From assembly GCA_002483145.1 (NCBI GenBank), contig DLHJ01000003.1, positions 186,001 to 250,000 on the forward strand: a DNA stretch of 64,000 bases. The letters are read 5' to 3'. The notes under the pieces are model-generated. The model was not told where the DNA came from. It saw only the letters and a list, made by a program, of their open reading frames with translations, and did no database searches. Made by a program: the position numbers and the translations under genes. This DNA comes from Cellvibrio sp. UBA7671 (GTDB lineage: Bacteria; Pseudomonadota; Gammaproteobacteria; Pseudomonadales; Cellvibrionaceae). The first letter of the stretch is position 1. Each line of letters begins with the position of its first letter. Positions 18,503 through 27,336 of this stretch are shown one piece after another.

Positions 18503-19090
18503 TTAATCCCCATCTGCCCCCAACTTTTGCATCTTCGCAAACCATTTCTGCGCAGTTTTTTCATCCATGTTGCCGACATTGCCAATCAAGGTTTCATTGA
18601 TGGGGGCAATGCCGACAAAACCTAAAATATTGCGCTCTAATGATTTCAAACTGTGCGCGCGAAAATACCAGCGGTACACCAATGCCGGCATCCCCATGGT
18701 GACCACTACACGGGCGGAGCGGCCAGTTAAGCCTTTTTGCGCGAAGGGATTTTTACCATCGGATGTGAATGCAAAATCGGGGCGGGCGATTTGCTCTAAA
18801 AACCCTTTGAGTACGGCGGGCATATCACCGAGCCAGAGCGGAAAAAATAACACTATATGCTCGGCCCAATGAATATCATCTTGCGCAGGCTTTAAATTGA
18901 CGGGGAGCAAGCCATGCTCCCATTCTTGCTGGCTGCGCAATAAGGGAAAATCGATTGCGGCGACATTGATGTGACGAATTTCATGGCCAGCATCAGTCGC
19001 ACCGCGCGCGTAAGACCGCTCTAGCTCGTTACAGAGGTGATGCTCCTGTACATCGGGATGCCCCTGGATCAATAAGATATTTTTGCTCAT
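18503..19090 (-). CDS. NAD(P)H-dependent quinone reductase-like flavoprotein
   Basis: A 195-residue flavodoxin-2-fold protein (KefF/MdaB/NQO group). The FMN-phosphate loop is ILLIQGHPDVQEHHLCNEL, and LFFPLWLGDMPAVLKGFLEQ and VTMGMPALVYRWYF follow. Such enzymes reduce quinones or nitro compounds with NAD(P)H in the cytoplasm. The ATG at 19090 is chosen because GAGGTGA lies 6 bases before it; the GTG inside that site is not a likely start. It stands alone, convergent with the importer operon. The physiological substrate is unknown. Confidence 0.85.
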   Translation of the reverse strand: MSKNILLIQGHPDVQEHHLCNELERSYARGATDAGHEIRHINVAAIDFPLLRSQQEWEHGLLPVNLKPAQDDIHWAEHIVLFFPLWLGDMPAVLKGFLEQIARPDFAFTSDGKNPFAQKGLTGRSARVVVTMGMPALVYRWYFRAHSLKSLERNILGFVGIAPINETLIGNVGNMDEKTAQKWFAKMQKLGADGD

Positions 19091-19340
19091 AAATGTCACC
19101 TCAAATGTGGTGATGGAAAATAAAGCAGGAAGATCAATTGTTAGGCTACGCCAGAATCATGGAACTTTTGTTGATGCAAAACAAGTTTTACCGGCTATCG
19201 CTCGCAGATGCGTACCGATGGGCGGTAAGCTATGATGCACCGCATAATTTTGTAGGACATTCGTTTATCGAGCTTAAGATTTTTATAGCATCCAGCACTA
19301 ATAGAAAAACTGTATTTAATATTTGGTTTTATCGTCCTTT

Positions 19341-20294
19341 ATGCGCCACTTTTGTATGCCACTTGTTTTGTACATCACTAAATGGGAACACACATTGAAA
19401 CAACTGCCCAGCTCCATTTTGACTCACCACCCTTGGCTATCAGTGGCAATAGTGATGCTCATTGCAGTGATGCCGCACAGCAGTATTGCCGAGCAGGCCA
19501 TTGTGGCAGCGGTTGATGAAGACATTATTGCGGATTACCAATTGTTTGTTGGCGAGCGTGATCCATTGCAGATTAATTACTATGGCGGACCCGGTGCACG
19601 GCGCGATGTAATTGAAATCATATTGTTGCAGCAGGCGCTGGCCTTGGGTGGATTTAAAGAAAAAATCACACTGCGTCCAGAAAATAGTTATTTACGTATT
19701 TTAAAATTAGTAGCTGATGGAGATATAGCTTTATCCGGTGCACTTAAGTGGCGCGAAGATATAAAACCTTACGCATCGCATTTATTTAAAACCAAAGCAA
19801 TAGTGAAAGAAGGAGATTTTATTGCCGGTCTATATACGCGTGCCGATAACCAACGCGCATTGCAAGCAAACACACTCGATAAAGTTAGCCACCTGAGCGC
19901 GGCCTCTAATAACCACTGGAATGCCGATGTAAAAACATTAACCGAATTAGGCATTCGAAAAATTCACTTCTCCACTTACTGGGTACAAATTGTGCGTATG
20001 GTGGTAGCAAATCGTGCAGACGTAACACTTGCTCCCTTTCAGATAAATCCTGATATGAAAGTAATGGTAGATGGTTTGGAGCTGGTACCTATTCCCGGAA
20101 TTAAAATTGCACTACCTGGCAGCCGCCACTGGCCAGTAAGTAAAATTCATCCCAAAGGAAAAGCAATTTTTGATGCATTGGAGCGTGGCATTGAAGAACT
20201 GGAAAAGAAAAAAATTATCCAGCGTGCATACGAAGAGTGTGGATTTTTTCACCCACAAGTTAAGGACTGGAAATTATTGAATCCTCCCCGATAA
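19341..20294 (+). CDS. Orphan periplasmic solute-binding protein, type-2 fold
   Basis: The roughly 300-residue exported protein has a hydrophobic segment (WLSVAIVMLIAVMPHSSIA) and then a body resembling family-3 solute-binding proteins, with a central hinge pattern (LKLVADGDIALSG, ANRADVTLAPFQI) and a C-terminal helix pair. The start is uncertain: ATGs at 19341 and 19356 lack good ribosome-binding sites, and a TTG at 19396 preceded by GGGAACACACA would give a more usual signal peptide. No ABC permease or ATPase gene, histidine kinase or GGDEF domain lies next to it, so it may act as a signalling or sensing partner, or be an isolated remnant. Confidence 0.7.
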   Translation: MRHFCMPLVLYITKWEHTLKQLPSSILTHHPWLSVAIVMLIAVMPHSSIAEQAIVAAVDEDIIADYQLFVGERDPLQINYYGGPGARRDVIEIILLQQALALGGFKEKITLRPENSYLRILKLVADGDIALSGALKWREDIKPYASHLFKTKAIVKEGDFIAGLYTRADNQRALQANTLDKVSHLSAASNNHWNADVKTLTELGIRKIHFSTYWVQIVRMVVANRADVTLAPFQINPDMKVMVDGLELVPIPGIKIALPGSRHWPVSKIHPKGKAIFDALERGIEELEKKKIIQRAYEECGFFHPQVKDWKLLNPPR

Positions 20295-20416
20295 ACCACC
20301 ACGAAGCAATTCACATCTATTCCAACCTCCAGCAAATCATTACATATTAAGGCTTAACAACGACTTGTTTAATCGCTACCCTTGAGTCACTTACATTCTT
20401 CCAATAACACTATTTT

Positions 20417-21661
20417 ATGCCCGCCAGTATCGAAGCTTTAATCAATGGACTTTATCGCAGCGAATCGCGCCGAGTGCTCGCGACCTTGATCCGCCTGCTG
20501 AAAGATTTTGATCTCGCCGAAGAGGCCCTGCAGGACGCCTTTGCCGCTGCACTACAACAGTGGCCGGTTGATGGAGTGCCGCTGAATCCGCGCGCATGGT
20601 TGGTATCCACCGGTCGCTTCAAAGCGATTGACCATATCCGCCGCCGCGCGCGTTTTAATACCTCGCTCGACGATGTTGCCGAAGAGTTGGAAGAAGCATT
20701 GAGCGAAGAGCAAGAATGGTCTGACGAGCATATCGAAGATGACCAATTGCGTCTTATCTTTACTTGCTGCCATCCAAGCCTCGCACCCGAAGCGCAAATG
20801 GCGCTCACCCTGCGCGAAATTTGCGGCTTGACGACTGAGGCCATTGCGCGTGCGTTTTTAACCTCGCCCAGCACACTGGCGCAGCGCATAGTGCGCGCGA
20901 AAAACAAAATCCGCGAAGCAAAAATCCCCTACGAAATTCCTGCGCGCAGCGAATTGCCTGACCGCTTGGACGCGGTGCTGCACGTGATTTATCTGGTATT
21001 TAACGAGGGTTATTCTGCTTCATCTGGCACAGAATTAATCCGCCAGGAATTAGCACAGGAGGCGATCCGCCTCGGGCGCCTGCTCGCCACTTTATTGCCC
21101 GACCCGGAAGTGCTGGGTCTACTCGCATTAATGCTTTTGCAGGATTCGCGCCGCCACGCGCGCATCGATAACAGCGGGGATTTGATCCGACTGGAAGATC
21201 AGGACAGAAACCTGTGGGATCGCGATCAAATCGCTGAAGGCTCAGCATTAATCCGACGGGCATTAAGCGGTGGCAGCGCCGATATTTACTGCCTGCAAGC
21301 CGCCATAGCCGCACTGCACGCTGAAGCACCCAGCTTTGCACAAACCGACTGGCAGGAAATTTGTGGTTTCTACGACTTACTCTTGCACCTCAACCCATCG
21401 CCCATTATTGAACTCAATCGCGCTGCCGCTATTGCAATGCGCGATGGCCCCTCAGCAGGCTTAAACCTGCTCGACGACCTGCTCGCACGTAAGCAGCTCC
21501 TCGATTACTACCTGCTCCATGCCGCACGTGCCGACTTACTCGCCCAATTGGGGGAACTTGATGCCGCTACCGCCGCCTATGCCACGGCACTGGAATTAAC
21601 CGGGCAGGAACCCGAGCGCCGATTTCTGCACAAGAAGATGAGCGGTTTGAAACGGTTATGA
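20417..21661 (+). CDS. RNA polymerase ECF sigma factor, ECF42 type
   Basis: The 414-residue protein starts with sigma-2 (LYRSESRRVLATLIRLLKDFDLAEEALQDAF) and sigma-4 (EICGLTTEAIARAFLTSPSTLAQRI). It continues with a long C-terminal region (VFNEGYSASSG, then TPR-like helices, ELNRAAAIAM) that is the hallmark of ECF42 factors, which have no classical anti-sigma factor. ECF42 factors usually control genes for DGPF/YCII-related proteins. Here such a gene lies 8 kb away at 29399-29785, behind a matching promoter. The start is ATG 20417; no ribosome-binding site is strong. Confidence 0.92.
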   Translation: MPASIEALINGLYRSESRRVLATLIRLLKDFDLAEEALQDAFAAALQQWPVDGVPLNPRAWLVSTGRFKAIDHIRRRARFNTSLDDVAEELEEALSEEQEWSDEHIEDDQLRLIFTCCHPSLAPEAQMALTLREICGLTTEAIARAFLTSPSTLAQRIVRAKNKIREAKIPYEIPARSELPDRLDAVLHVIYLVFNEGYSASSGTELIRQELAQEAIRLGRLLATLLPDPEVLGLLALMLLQDSRRHARIDNSGDLIRLEDQDRNLWDRDQIAEGSALIRRALSGGSADIYCLQAAIAALHAEAPSFAQTDWQEICGFYDLLLHLNPSPIIELNRAAAIAMRDGPSAGLNLLDDLLARKQLLDYYLLHAARADLLAQLGELDAATAAYATALELTGQEPERRFLHKKMSGLKRL

Positions 21662-21797
21662 TCCCTGCTTAGCTAAAACACCCGTAAAAAGTCGGCCCTT
21701 TTAAGATTCACGTAAGAATTGGTCGATAAAATCCATAGCAATGTCCGTTTAACGCACCTGTTAAATATACCTCTCATCATTGCCGTGGGTGATCACT

Positions 21798-22139
21798 GTG
21801 TACAACTTCACTACACCGCTGCTTGAAGTAGCGCCCTATGCAACCTTTTGCATATTGCTGCTCATGGTTTTTTCCACCCTTTATTTACGCAGCCAGATCC
21901 TCAAGTACGCCGAAAAAAACCTGCCCCAATGTTTTACGGAATTCAAACTCTATGAAGAACAACAAGAAGATACAACAAGCCTGGCACTATACCGCTACAT
22001 TATGTCCAACACCTTTCTACAGACCAATGACCCGGTTTTCATCGCCCTGTGCCAGCGCTACATTCGTTGGGGGCAACTATTTATTTTGTTTTTTGTCGCC
22101 GCGATAGCGGATATTGATTTTATCAATGCCTTTTTTTAA
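21798..22139 (+). CDS. Small two-helix membrane protein, UspB-like
   Basis: A 113-residue protein with an N-terminal TM helix (YATFCILLLMVFSTLYL), a charged middle part and a C-terminal TM helix (GQLFILFFVAAIADIDF). The length, topology and the pattern of a cytoplasmic segment ending in VFIALCQRYIRWGQLF recall UspB (universal stress protein B), though similarity is remote. No ATG is available near the start. I prefer the GTG at 21798, which follows GGGTGAT by 5 bases; TTG at 21780 and GTG at 21789 are alternatives. It converges on eptA. Confidence 0.6.
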   Translation: MYNFTTPLLEVAPYATFCILLLMVFSTLYLRSQILKYAEKNLPQCFTEFKLYEEQQEDTTSLALYRYIMSNTFLQTNDPVFIALCQRYIRWGQLFILFFVAAIADIDFINAFF

Positions 22140-22175
22140 TCGGCGGGACGAGTGAGAAATTTTTAATCACTCGCG

Positions 22176-23828
22176 CTAAAACAGCCTCTTACAGCGACTT
22201 ATGATGTCCAAACTCGCATCGTACACATGGGTTTGCAGGTTTAACATTCCCAGCACAGTGTGGAACAAATTGTCGTGAGAATATGGGTTTACACTGAGAT
22301 CGCGCATACAATCGCTATCAATATGATTAGCCGCTGAGTAGCCCGCTGACAGCCACATAAAAAAAGGAACTTGCTTCTGCTCTTTTGGCGCAATCGAATA
22401 GGGCATTCCGTGCAAATATAAATTATTTTCTCCCAGAGATTCCCCGTGGTCAGATAGATAAATGAATGAGGTATTGTAATAGTCACCCTTGCTTTTTAGC
22501 CATTCTATTGTTTTATTGAGAAAATAATCGGTATAACGAATGGTATTGTCGTAGGCATTGACCACTTCGGCCTTCGTACAATTTTGCAACTGATTGCTTT
22601 TGCAAACCGGCGCATAAAATTCGTTACCCTGAGGGTAGCGCTTAAAGTAATCAGGGCCATGGCTACCTTTTTGATGCAGCACGATAACCTTACTGCCAGC
22701 AGCAGAAGCGACCTGCTCATCTAACTGATGCAATAAAATTTCATCAAAGCATTCGCGCCCAGTGCACAATTCCGGAACCTGCAGATGTTGCATTTCTTCA
22801 TAATTAACCCGGTTACAAGCACCCTTACAACTTGAATTATTGTCCCGCCACAAAACAGAAATACCTGCGTGGCTGATTACATCGAGCAAGCCTTCTTGTG
22901 AATTGGCTTTGGAATCGGAATAACTACTTCGCCCGAGATTGGAAAACATACAAGGCACCGACACAGCAGTTTCAGTACCGCAGGAAATCACTTTCGGAAA
23001 ATTAATTATGTTTTGCTGGGCAATCAATGGCGTGGTATTACGCTCATAACCATTAATCCCAAAGTGGTCAGCGCGTGCAGTTTCACCCACCACTAAAATA
23101 AACAACGTTGGCTTTTCCTGCGCTTTTCCTGCGGCGCTGATAGCTGCATCATTTTCAATTGGTTTTACTTCGATGATGCGATCATTCGTCGTCGCATAAG
23201 ATAGCCCTGCATAAATGAAATTAAGCGGGTTTGCCATTTGACGGATTTCTTTATGGTTGCGAAAAAAAGAGGCATAATCCATCGACATACTCAAAATCAA
23301 CGTCAGGCAACTTAAAAATGCAACAGCGATAAATTTAGATTTTCGCAACAACTCGACACTGAAGTTTCCGTAGCGGAGATTAATTTTCAGCAACAGCATT
23401 GATGGCAATACACCTAAAGCGACCATATACAACAACAGGTTCATGTTGATCAGATCTCTGGTTTCCGAATAATCAGTCTCCAGCACACTCTGGATCATCA
23501 GACGGTGAATCACCACACCATAAGCATCCATAAAATAAGCAACGCTCGCTCCACCAATACACAATACAGACAAAATAGGTTTGGCCAAATAGGGCAAGGT
23601 AGCCAAAGCAATAAAAATTGCAGTCAGCAGCCAGAGCACAAGGCTCACATTGGCAATAAAAATCACGCCCCTGAAACTGGATAGATCAATCAGAGCAATT
23701 ACATGCTCAAAAAATGTGGCGTTATAAAAAATCACAAAAAATAGTGCTGCCGCTAGTGAAAACTGTGCAGAATTAAAACACTGCTCTGATTCTTTACACT
23801 CGACGGGTGCGACAATACTTATTGACAT
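22176..23828 (-). CDS. eptA: Phosphoethanolamine transferase (EptA/MCR family)
   Basis: The roughly 550-residue inner-membrane enzyme transfers phosphoethanolamine to lipid A. There are five N-terminal TM helices, then a periplasmic sulfatase-fold domain. The metal and nucleophile motifs are in order: VVGETARADHFG, the Thr nucleophile in GTETAVSVPCMFS, and LSDHGESLGE with a following YLHG. Paired cysteines such as SSCKGAC, CTGREC and CKSNQLQNC fit the disulfides of the family. The start is ATG 23828 (MSISIVAP) with AAGAG upstream. A PmrA-type box 240 bases upstream suggests control by a PmrAB-like system. The modification lowers the negative charge of LPS and is linked to resistance to cationic peptides. 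Confidence 0.93.
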   Translation of the reverse strand: MSISIVAPVECKESEQCFNSAQFSLAAALFFVIFYNATFFEHVIALIDLSSFRGVIFIANVSLVLWLLTAIFIALATLPYLAKPILSVLCIGGASVAYFMDAYGVVIHRLMIQSVLETDYSETRDLINMNLLLYMVALGVLPSMLLLKINLRYGNFSVELLRKSKFIAVAFLSCLTLILSMSMDYASFFRNHKEIRQMANPLNFIYAGLSYATTNDRIIEVKPIENDAAISAAGKAQEKPTLFILVVGETARADHFGINGYERNTTPLIAQQNIINFPKVISCGTETAVSVPCMFSNLGRSSYSDSKANSQEGLLDVISHAGISVLWRDNNSSCKGACNRVNYEEMQHLQVPELCTGRECFDEILLHQLDEQVASAAGSKVIVLHQKGSHGPDYFKRYPQGNEFYAPVCKSNQLQNCTKAEVVNAYDNTIRYTDYFLNKTIEWLKSKGDYYNTSFIYLSDHGESLGENNLYLHGMPYSIAPKEQKQVPFFMWLSAGYSAANHIDSDCMRDLSVNPYSHDNLFHTVLGMLNLQTHVYDASLDIISRCKRLF

Positions 23829-24065
23829 ATCAACTCTTTTTGCAGGTCCAACTATTGCATTGAACAAAAATAATCCTTCACCATTCGATCAGGATCGACC
23901 GCTGAAATGTAAACGGAAATAGACAATAGCCCGAACATGGGTATTAACCCATGAGCGACCAGAAATGATTTGAAATTCAGCATCACTACTACACCAAAGG
24001 ACGAAAGGCGTGCGTACCGGTAGATAAGCTATCGGTACTCTTAATAGCGATTTTAGGGGAGGAAA

Positions 24066-24082
24066 ATTAAGAAAAACTTAAG
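24066..24082 (-). promoter_or_regulatory. PmrA/BasR-type box upstream of eptA
   Basis: On the minus strand the sequence is CTTAAG-TTTTT-CTTAAT, a direct repeat of the half-site YTTAAK with exactly 5 bases between, which is the known PmrA box architecture. It faces eptA, a classical PmrA target. No pmrAB genes lie in the window. Confidence 0.65.
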
Positions 24083-24111
24083 ACTGGTGCGAATGTAAAA
24101 AAGATAAGCAG

Positions 24112-24134
24112 AGGCCAGCAAAGGGGGCTGGCCT
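24112..24134 (-). terminator. Possible terminator after ompW
   Basis: The 8-bp stem AGGCCAGC/GCTGGCCT with a 7-base loop lies 19 bases after the ompW stop. On the minus strand a T-run follows only after about 9 bases, so it may be a weak or Rho-assisted terminator. Confidence 0.45.
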
Positions 24135-24152
24135 TACCTATAAAACAAAAAA

Positions 24153-24800
24153 TTAAAAGGAATAACCAACACCAAGCATATACACAAGCGGATCAATAGC
24201 CACATCGACATTTGCGGCATGGGCGCCATTGACAGAAATATGCGCGGTGGTTTCGATATCGATTTTCCACACAGCCGCATTCAAATACCAGTTATCCGCG
24301 ATCTGGACATCTGCCCCCAATTGGAACGCGATGCCTGTTGAATCATCCAAAGAAATATCGGTTGTGCCATTCAGTGCTGAATCCAAAGTATCGCTGGTAT
24401 TGCTGTCAAAAAAGGTAGTGTAATTCAGGCCGACACCAACGTAGGGCTGAAATGTTTTTCCTGAGAGTGGATAATACTGCAGCGATAGGGTTGGCGGTAA
24501 ATGCTTGGTACTACCAATATCGACTCCTTTTAATGCACCAGTACCCACTATGTCGTGTTCGAAGGGCAACGCAGCCAAGACTTCAATACCGATATGCGGC
24601 GAATAAAACCATGTGCCAGAAAATCCCAGGCCGGTTGCATCATCTACATCCACACCGCCACCCAATACGCTGCCGCTCTCGGCATCAGGCGCAACCTGTG
24701 CAGCACCAACACGCAGAAAATATTCCCCTGCCTCATGTGCTTGAACAACACCCGCCACACAACTGCTCCCCAATAAAACTGCCAGTACTAATTGACGCAT
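24153..24800 (-). CDS. ompW: OmpW-family outer membrane protein
   Basis: A 215-residue protein with a signal peptide (cleavage near VVQA-HEAGEY) and an eight-strand beta-barrel pattern. It contains typical OmpW segments FSGTWFYSPHIGIEVLAALPFEHDI, HLPPTLSLQYYPL and QPYVGVGLNYTTFF, and ends in the outer-membrane signature GYSF. OmpW forms a narrow hydrophobic channel in the outer membrane. A perfect FNR/Anr box lies 61-74 bases before the start codon, in line with the oxygen-dependent control of ompW in other gammaproteobacteria. Confidence 0.93.
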   Translation of the reverse strand: MRQLVLAVLLGSSCVAGVVQAHEAGEYFLRVGAAQVAPDAESGSVLGGGVDVDDATGLGFSGTWFYSPHIGIEVLAALPFEHDIVGTGALKGVDIGSTKHLPPTLSLQYYPLSGKTFQPYVGVGLNYTTFFDSNTSDTLDSALNGTTDISLDDSTGIAFQLGADVQIADNWYLNAAVWKIDIETTAHISVNGAHAANVDVAIDPLVYMLGVGYSF

Positions 24801-24860
24801 TTGCTCTTCCTCTGTTGTTTAACGACAGAGGTAGTGTTACCAATATGCACATGCTTTCGT

Positions 24861-24874
24861 TTGATATATATCAA
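24861..24874. promoter_or_regulatory. FNR/Anr box upstream of ompW
   Basis: TTGATATATATCAA is a perfect match to TTGAT-N4-ATCAA. Its centre is 67 bases upstream of the ompW start, a distance expected for class II activation with a short leader. A weaker related half-site (GATCTAAAGCAA) lies at about 24921. Confidence 0.7.
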
Positions 24875-24994
24875 ATACAAAGGCAACCCAGAAATATAAC
24901 CCAGGTTGAATGGCAAGTTTGATCTAAAGCAAATACGTACATAAATCGCACACTATATTGATCAATCAAGATTTTTTCTGAATTGTATTTTTCA

Positions 24995-26797
24995 TTACAG
25001 CTGAACATCCTTGCTAAATAACTCTTTTAATTCCTTCCGGCTTTTTTTCACTAGTTCCGCTAATTCTTTCGGGTCTTTACTAATCGCGATTGCCTGGTGA
25101 AGCAAGCTTTGGTCGTGTTCACGGAAAATATCAATGGCGTTTTGCGATTGCCCTTCGGTGTAGCCCACCTCTGTTAATGTGCGCATAGCGGCGCTGAGAC
25201 TGGATTCATAAATTTCGCGAATGGGATTTTCAACACCCAGCTCCGCCAATTGATAAGCATGAGCGCGGTCTCGCGCACGGACAATTAAAGTGATGTGTGG
25301 AAAATGTGCTTTCACCAACCGAACAACAGCTAATGATGCTTCAATATTCACCAGAGCCACCACTAGTACTTTAGCAGCCCGAATTCCGGCTGCCTCCAGT
25401 AATTCAATCCGTGTGGCATCACCGTAATAACTTTTAACGCCGTAATTTTTCAGAAATTCAATATGGTCGGGATTTTTATCCAGCGCATTAAACGGAATAT
25501 TGCTGGCGGTGAGGATACGACCAATAATTTGGCCGAAGCGACCAAACCCGGCGATGATCACTTCAGCTTTGGAGGCGTCCGGTTGCTCCAATTCTTTCAA
25601 TGCATTTTCTGCCTGCAGCGATTCATGCTGAGCATTCTCTTGCATGGTTCGCTTGCGACTAATCAACTCATACAGCATAACTAATGGGCTTGTTAGCGCC
25701 ATAGATATTCCCACTACCAACACAACATAATTGCCAATTTCTTTGGGGATAAATGCCGATTGCTCAGCAGTCGCCATAACAACAAAGGCAAACTCACCAC
25801 CTTGCGCAAGCATCACACCCATTAACAAACTGTCTTTCGATGGAAATTTGCGAATGCGCAGGATGAGCGCCACCACTAAAATTTTCACTAGCATTAATGT
25901 GAGGGCGAATACTAAGATCAATAAGGGTTCGGCAAATAACAAGCGCAGATTTAGTGACATGCCCACAGCAATAAAAAATAAACCGAGCAGCAATCCTTTG
26001 AAGGGTTCTATATCTGCCGCCAATTGATGACGAAAGCTGGATTGGGCCAGCAGCATCCCGGCAAGGAATGCACCCATACTCATAGAGAAGCCGACCATCT
26101 GCATTAAGTAGGCAACACTCAACACAATTAATAACCCGGCGGCGGTAAGAATTTCGCGGCTGCCGTATTTAGCTACAACCTGTAACAGCGGATTAAAAAT
26201 TCTCGCGCCAGCTAATAATAAAAAAGCAACAGTGCACAAGCCCAACCACCAAGGTACTTGATGCTCTGCATCGCCCGAGGGCGCCCAGTTGGCGAGCAGC
26301 AATAGAATAGGAATGACAGCAAGGTCTTGTAATAGCAGAATTGAAAATCCCTTACGACCAATCGGCACCCCCATGATTTTATGTTCTTCCATCAAGGGCA
26401 CTGCAAACGCGGTGGATGAAAGCGCGAGAGCGAGACCAATCATAAATCCCTGCTGCCAGGTCAAATCCAGGAACACCGCAATCAATCCCGTAATCGCGAG
26501 TGCCGTGAGTAGCATTTGTGCACTGCCTAATACCCCGACATCCAACCGCATCTTCCATAACTGGTGCGGATTTAATTCCAGGCCGATAACAAACAACAGC
26601 AACACCACGCCCAACTCGGAAAATTGAAAGGTAGCTTCCGGTTGATAAATCAATCCCAATTCGTGTGGACCGATAATCGCCCCCGCCACCAAATAGCCGA
26701 GAATCGCCCCCAAACCCAGGCGCCGAAACAAAGGCACTGCGATGGTAGCAGCGAGCAAATAATAAATAGCGTGCAGAAGAGATTGATGCTCGTCCAT
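24995..26797 (-). CDS. Monovalent cation:proton antiporter, Kef type (CPA2) with RCK domain
   Basis: A 600-residue inner-membrane transporter. Residues 1-380 form about 12 helices of the Na/H-exchanger fold, with the CPA2 pore motif around LLLQDLAVIPILLLL and LAQGGEFAFVVMATA. A TrkA-N/RCK domain follows (VIIAGFGRFGQIIGRIL, then DKNPDHIEF and YYGDATRIELLEAAG) that binds NAD(H) or another nucleotide. KefB/KefC proteins export K+ for H+ during electrophile stress. No KefF/KefG ancillary gene is adjacent, though a flavodoxin-2 protein lies 6 kb away. ATG at 26797. Confidence 0.9.
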   Translation of the reverse strand: MDEHQSLLHAIYYLLAATIAVPLFRRLGLGAILGYLVAGAIIGPHELGLIYQPEATFQFSELGVVLLLFVIGLELNPHQLWKMRLDVGVLGSAQMLLTALAITGLIAVFLDLTWQQGFMIGLALALSSTAFAVPLMEEHKIMGVPIGRKGFSILLLQDLAVIPILLLLANWAPSGDAEHQVPWWLGLCTVAFLLLAGARIFNPLLQVVAKYGSREILTAAGLLIVLSVAYLMQMVGFSMSMGAFLAGMLLAQSSFRHQLAADIEPFKGLLLGLFFIAVGMSLNLRLLFAEPLLILVFALTLMLVKILVVALILRIRKFPSKDSLLMGVMLAQGGEFAFVVMATAEQSAFIPKEIGNYVVLVVGISMALTSPLVMLYELISRKRTMQENAQHESLQAENALKELEQPDASKAEVIIAGFGRFGQIIGRILTASNIPFNALDKNPDHIEFLKNYGVKSYYGDATRIELLEAAGIRAAKVLVVALVNIEASLAVVRLVKAHFPHITLIVRARDRAHAYQLAELGVENPIREIYESSLSAAMRTLTEVGYTEGQSQNAIDIFREHDQSLLHQAIAISKDPKELAELVKKSRKELKELFSKDVQL

Positions 26798-26833
26798 TAA
26801 ACTGACTCGGAATAAATTAATGAAACGGTTGGA

Positions 26834-27181
26834 TTAAAAATCCCGCCCATTAAAATGGGTGACTGGAATTTTCTCCAGATCAATATTTTCGATACAGCGG
26901 ATATTCACCGCAACAGAGCGATTGCCCTGCGGATCTTTTCCTTCTGAATAGGGGCTAATGCCGCAGACCTGACAAAATTTGTGGTCGATAACATGTTTAT
27001 TAAACAGGTAAGACCCCACATTCTCACCCAAACTTAGCAGAGTAAATTGATCGCCTGAAAAAAAAGACAACAGCGAACCTTTGCGCTGGCAAATTGAACA
27101 ATTGCATGACAGAGCGCCGTCAATCTCCCCCTCCACTTCAAACTTAATATTGCCGCAATGACAGCTACCTTGATATTTCAT
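26834..27181 (-). CDS. GFA (CENP-V/glutathione-dependent formaldehyde-activating) family protein
   Basis: The 115-residue protein has the complete zinc-binding cysteine pattern of the GFA fold: GSCHCGNIKFEV near the N-terminus, SCNCSICQRKG near residue 25, and FCQVCGISPYSEG near residue 72. Members bind zinc and are often annotated as S-(hydroxymethyl)glutathione synthases, but most lack a proven activity. It lies 36 bases upstream of the Kef gene on the same strand and may share its transcript. Confidence 0.88.
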   Translation of the reverse strand: MKYQGSCHCGNIKFEVEGEIDGALSCNCSICQRKGSLLSFFSGDQFTLLSLGENVGSYLFNKHVIDHKFCQVCGISPYSEGKDPQGNRSVAVNIRCIENIDLEKIPVTHFNGRDF

Positions 27182-27291
27182 AGCGATGCTCCTTACAGAG
27201 TTAATGAATGCTGTTTTGATATTTCAAAAATAACTACTAAAGAAAATAGTGACTCAAAAAAATTTATGGTGGGTGTTTTGTGGTAGTCAAT

Positions 27292-27322
27292 AAAATCCCT
27301 GGCAAGATTACCCAGGGATTTT
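27292..27322 (-). terminator. Probable terminator after the LecA-like protein gene
   Basis: The 11-bp inverted repeat AAAATCCCTGG/CCAGGGATTTT (27292-27302 and 27312-27322) lies 15 bases after the stop codon. The T-run on the minus strand is short, so efficiency is uncertain. Confidence 0.6.
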
Positions 27323-27336
27323 CAATAAATCAGAAA

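Larger units (their letters stand above)
23829..24152. other. Gap between eptA and ompW holding the eptA control region
   Basis: The 324-base stretch is the upstream region of eptA. It holds the PmrA-type box at 24066-24082 and, next to the ompW stop, a GC-rich hairpin at 24112-24134. No gene was seen. The box leaves a leader of about 200 bases before eptA, in which I see no clear riboswitch or small open frame. Confidence 0.6.

Noticed and set aside
22149-22173. Small hairpin between the UspB-like and eptA genes as terminator
   Set aside because: Short stem without a T-run on either strand; convergent genes may use it, but the evidence is too weak.
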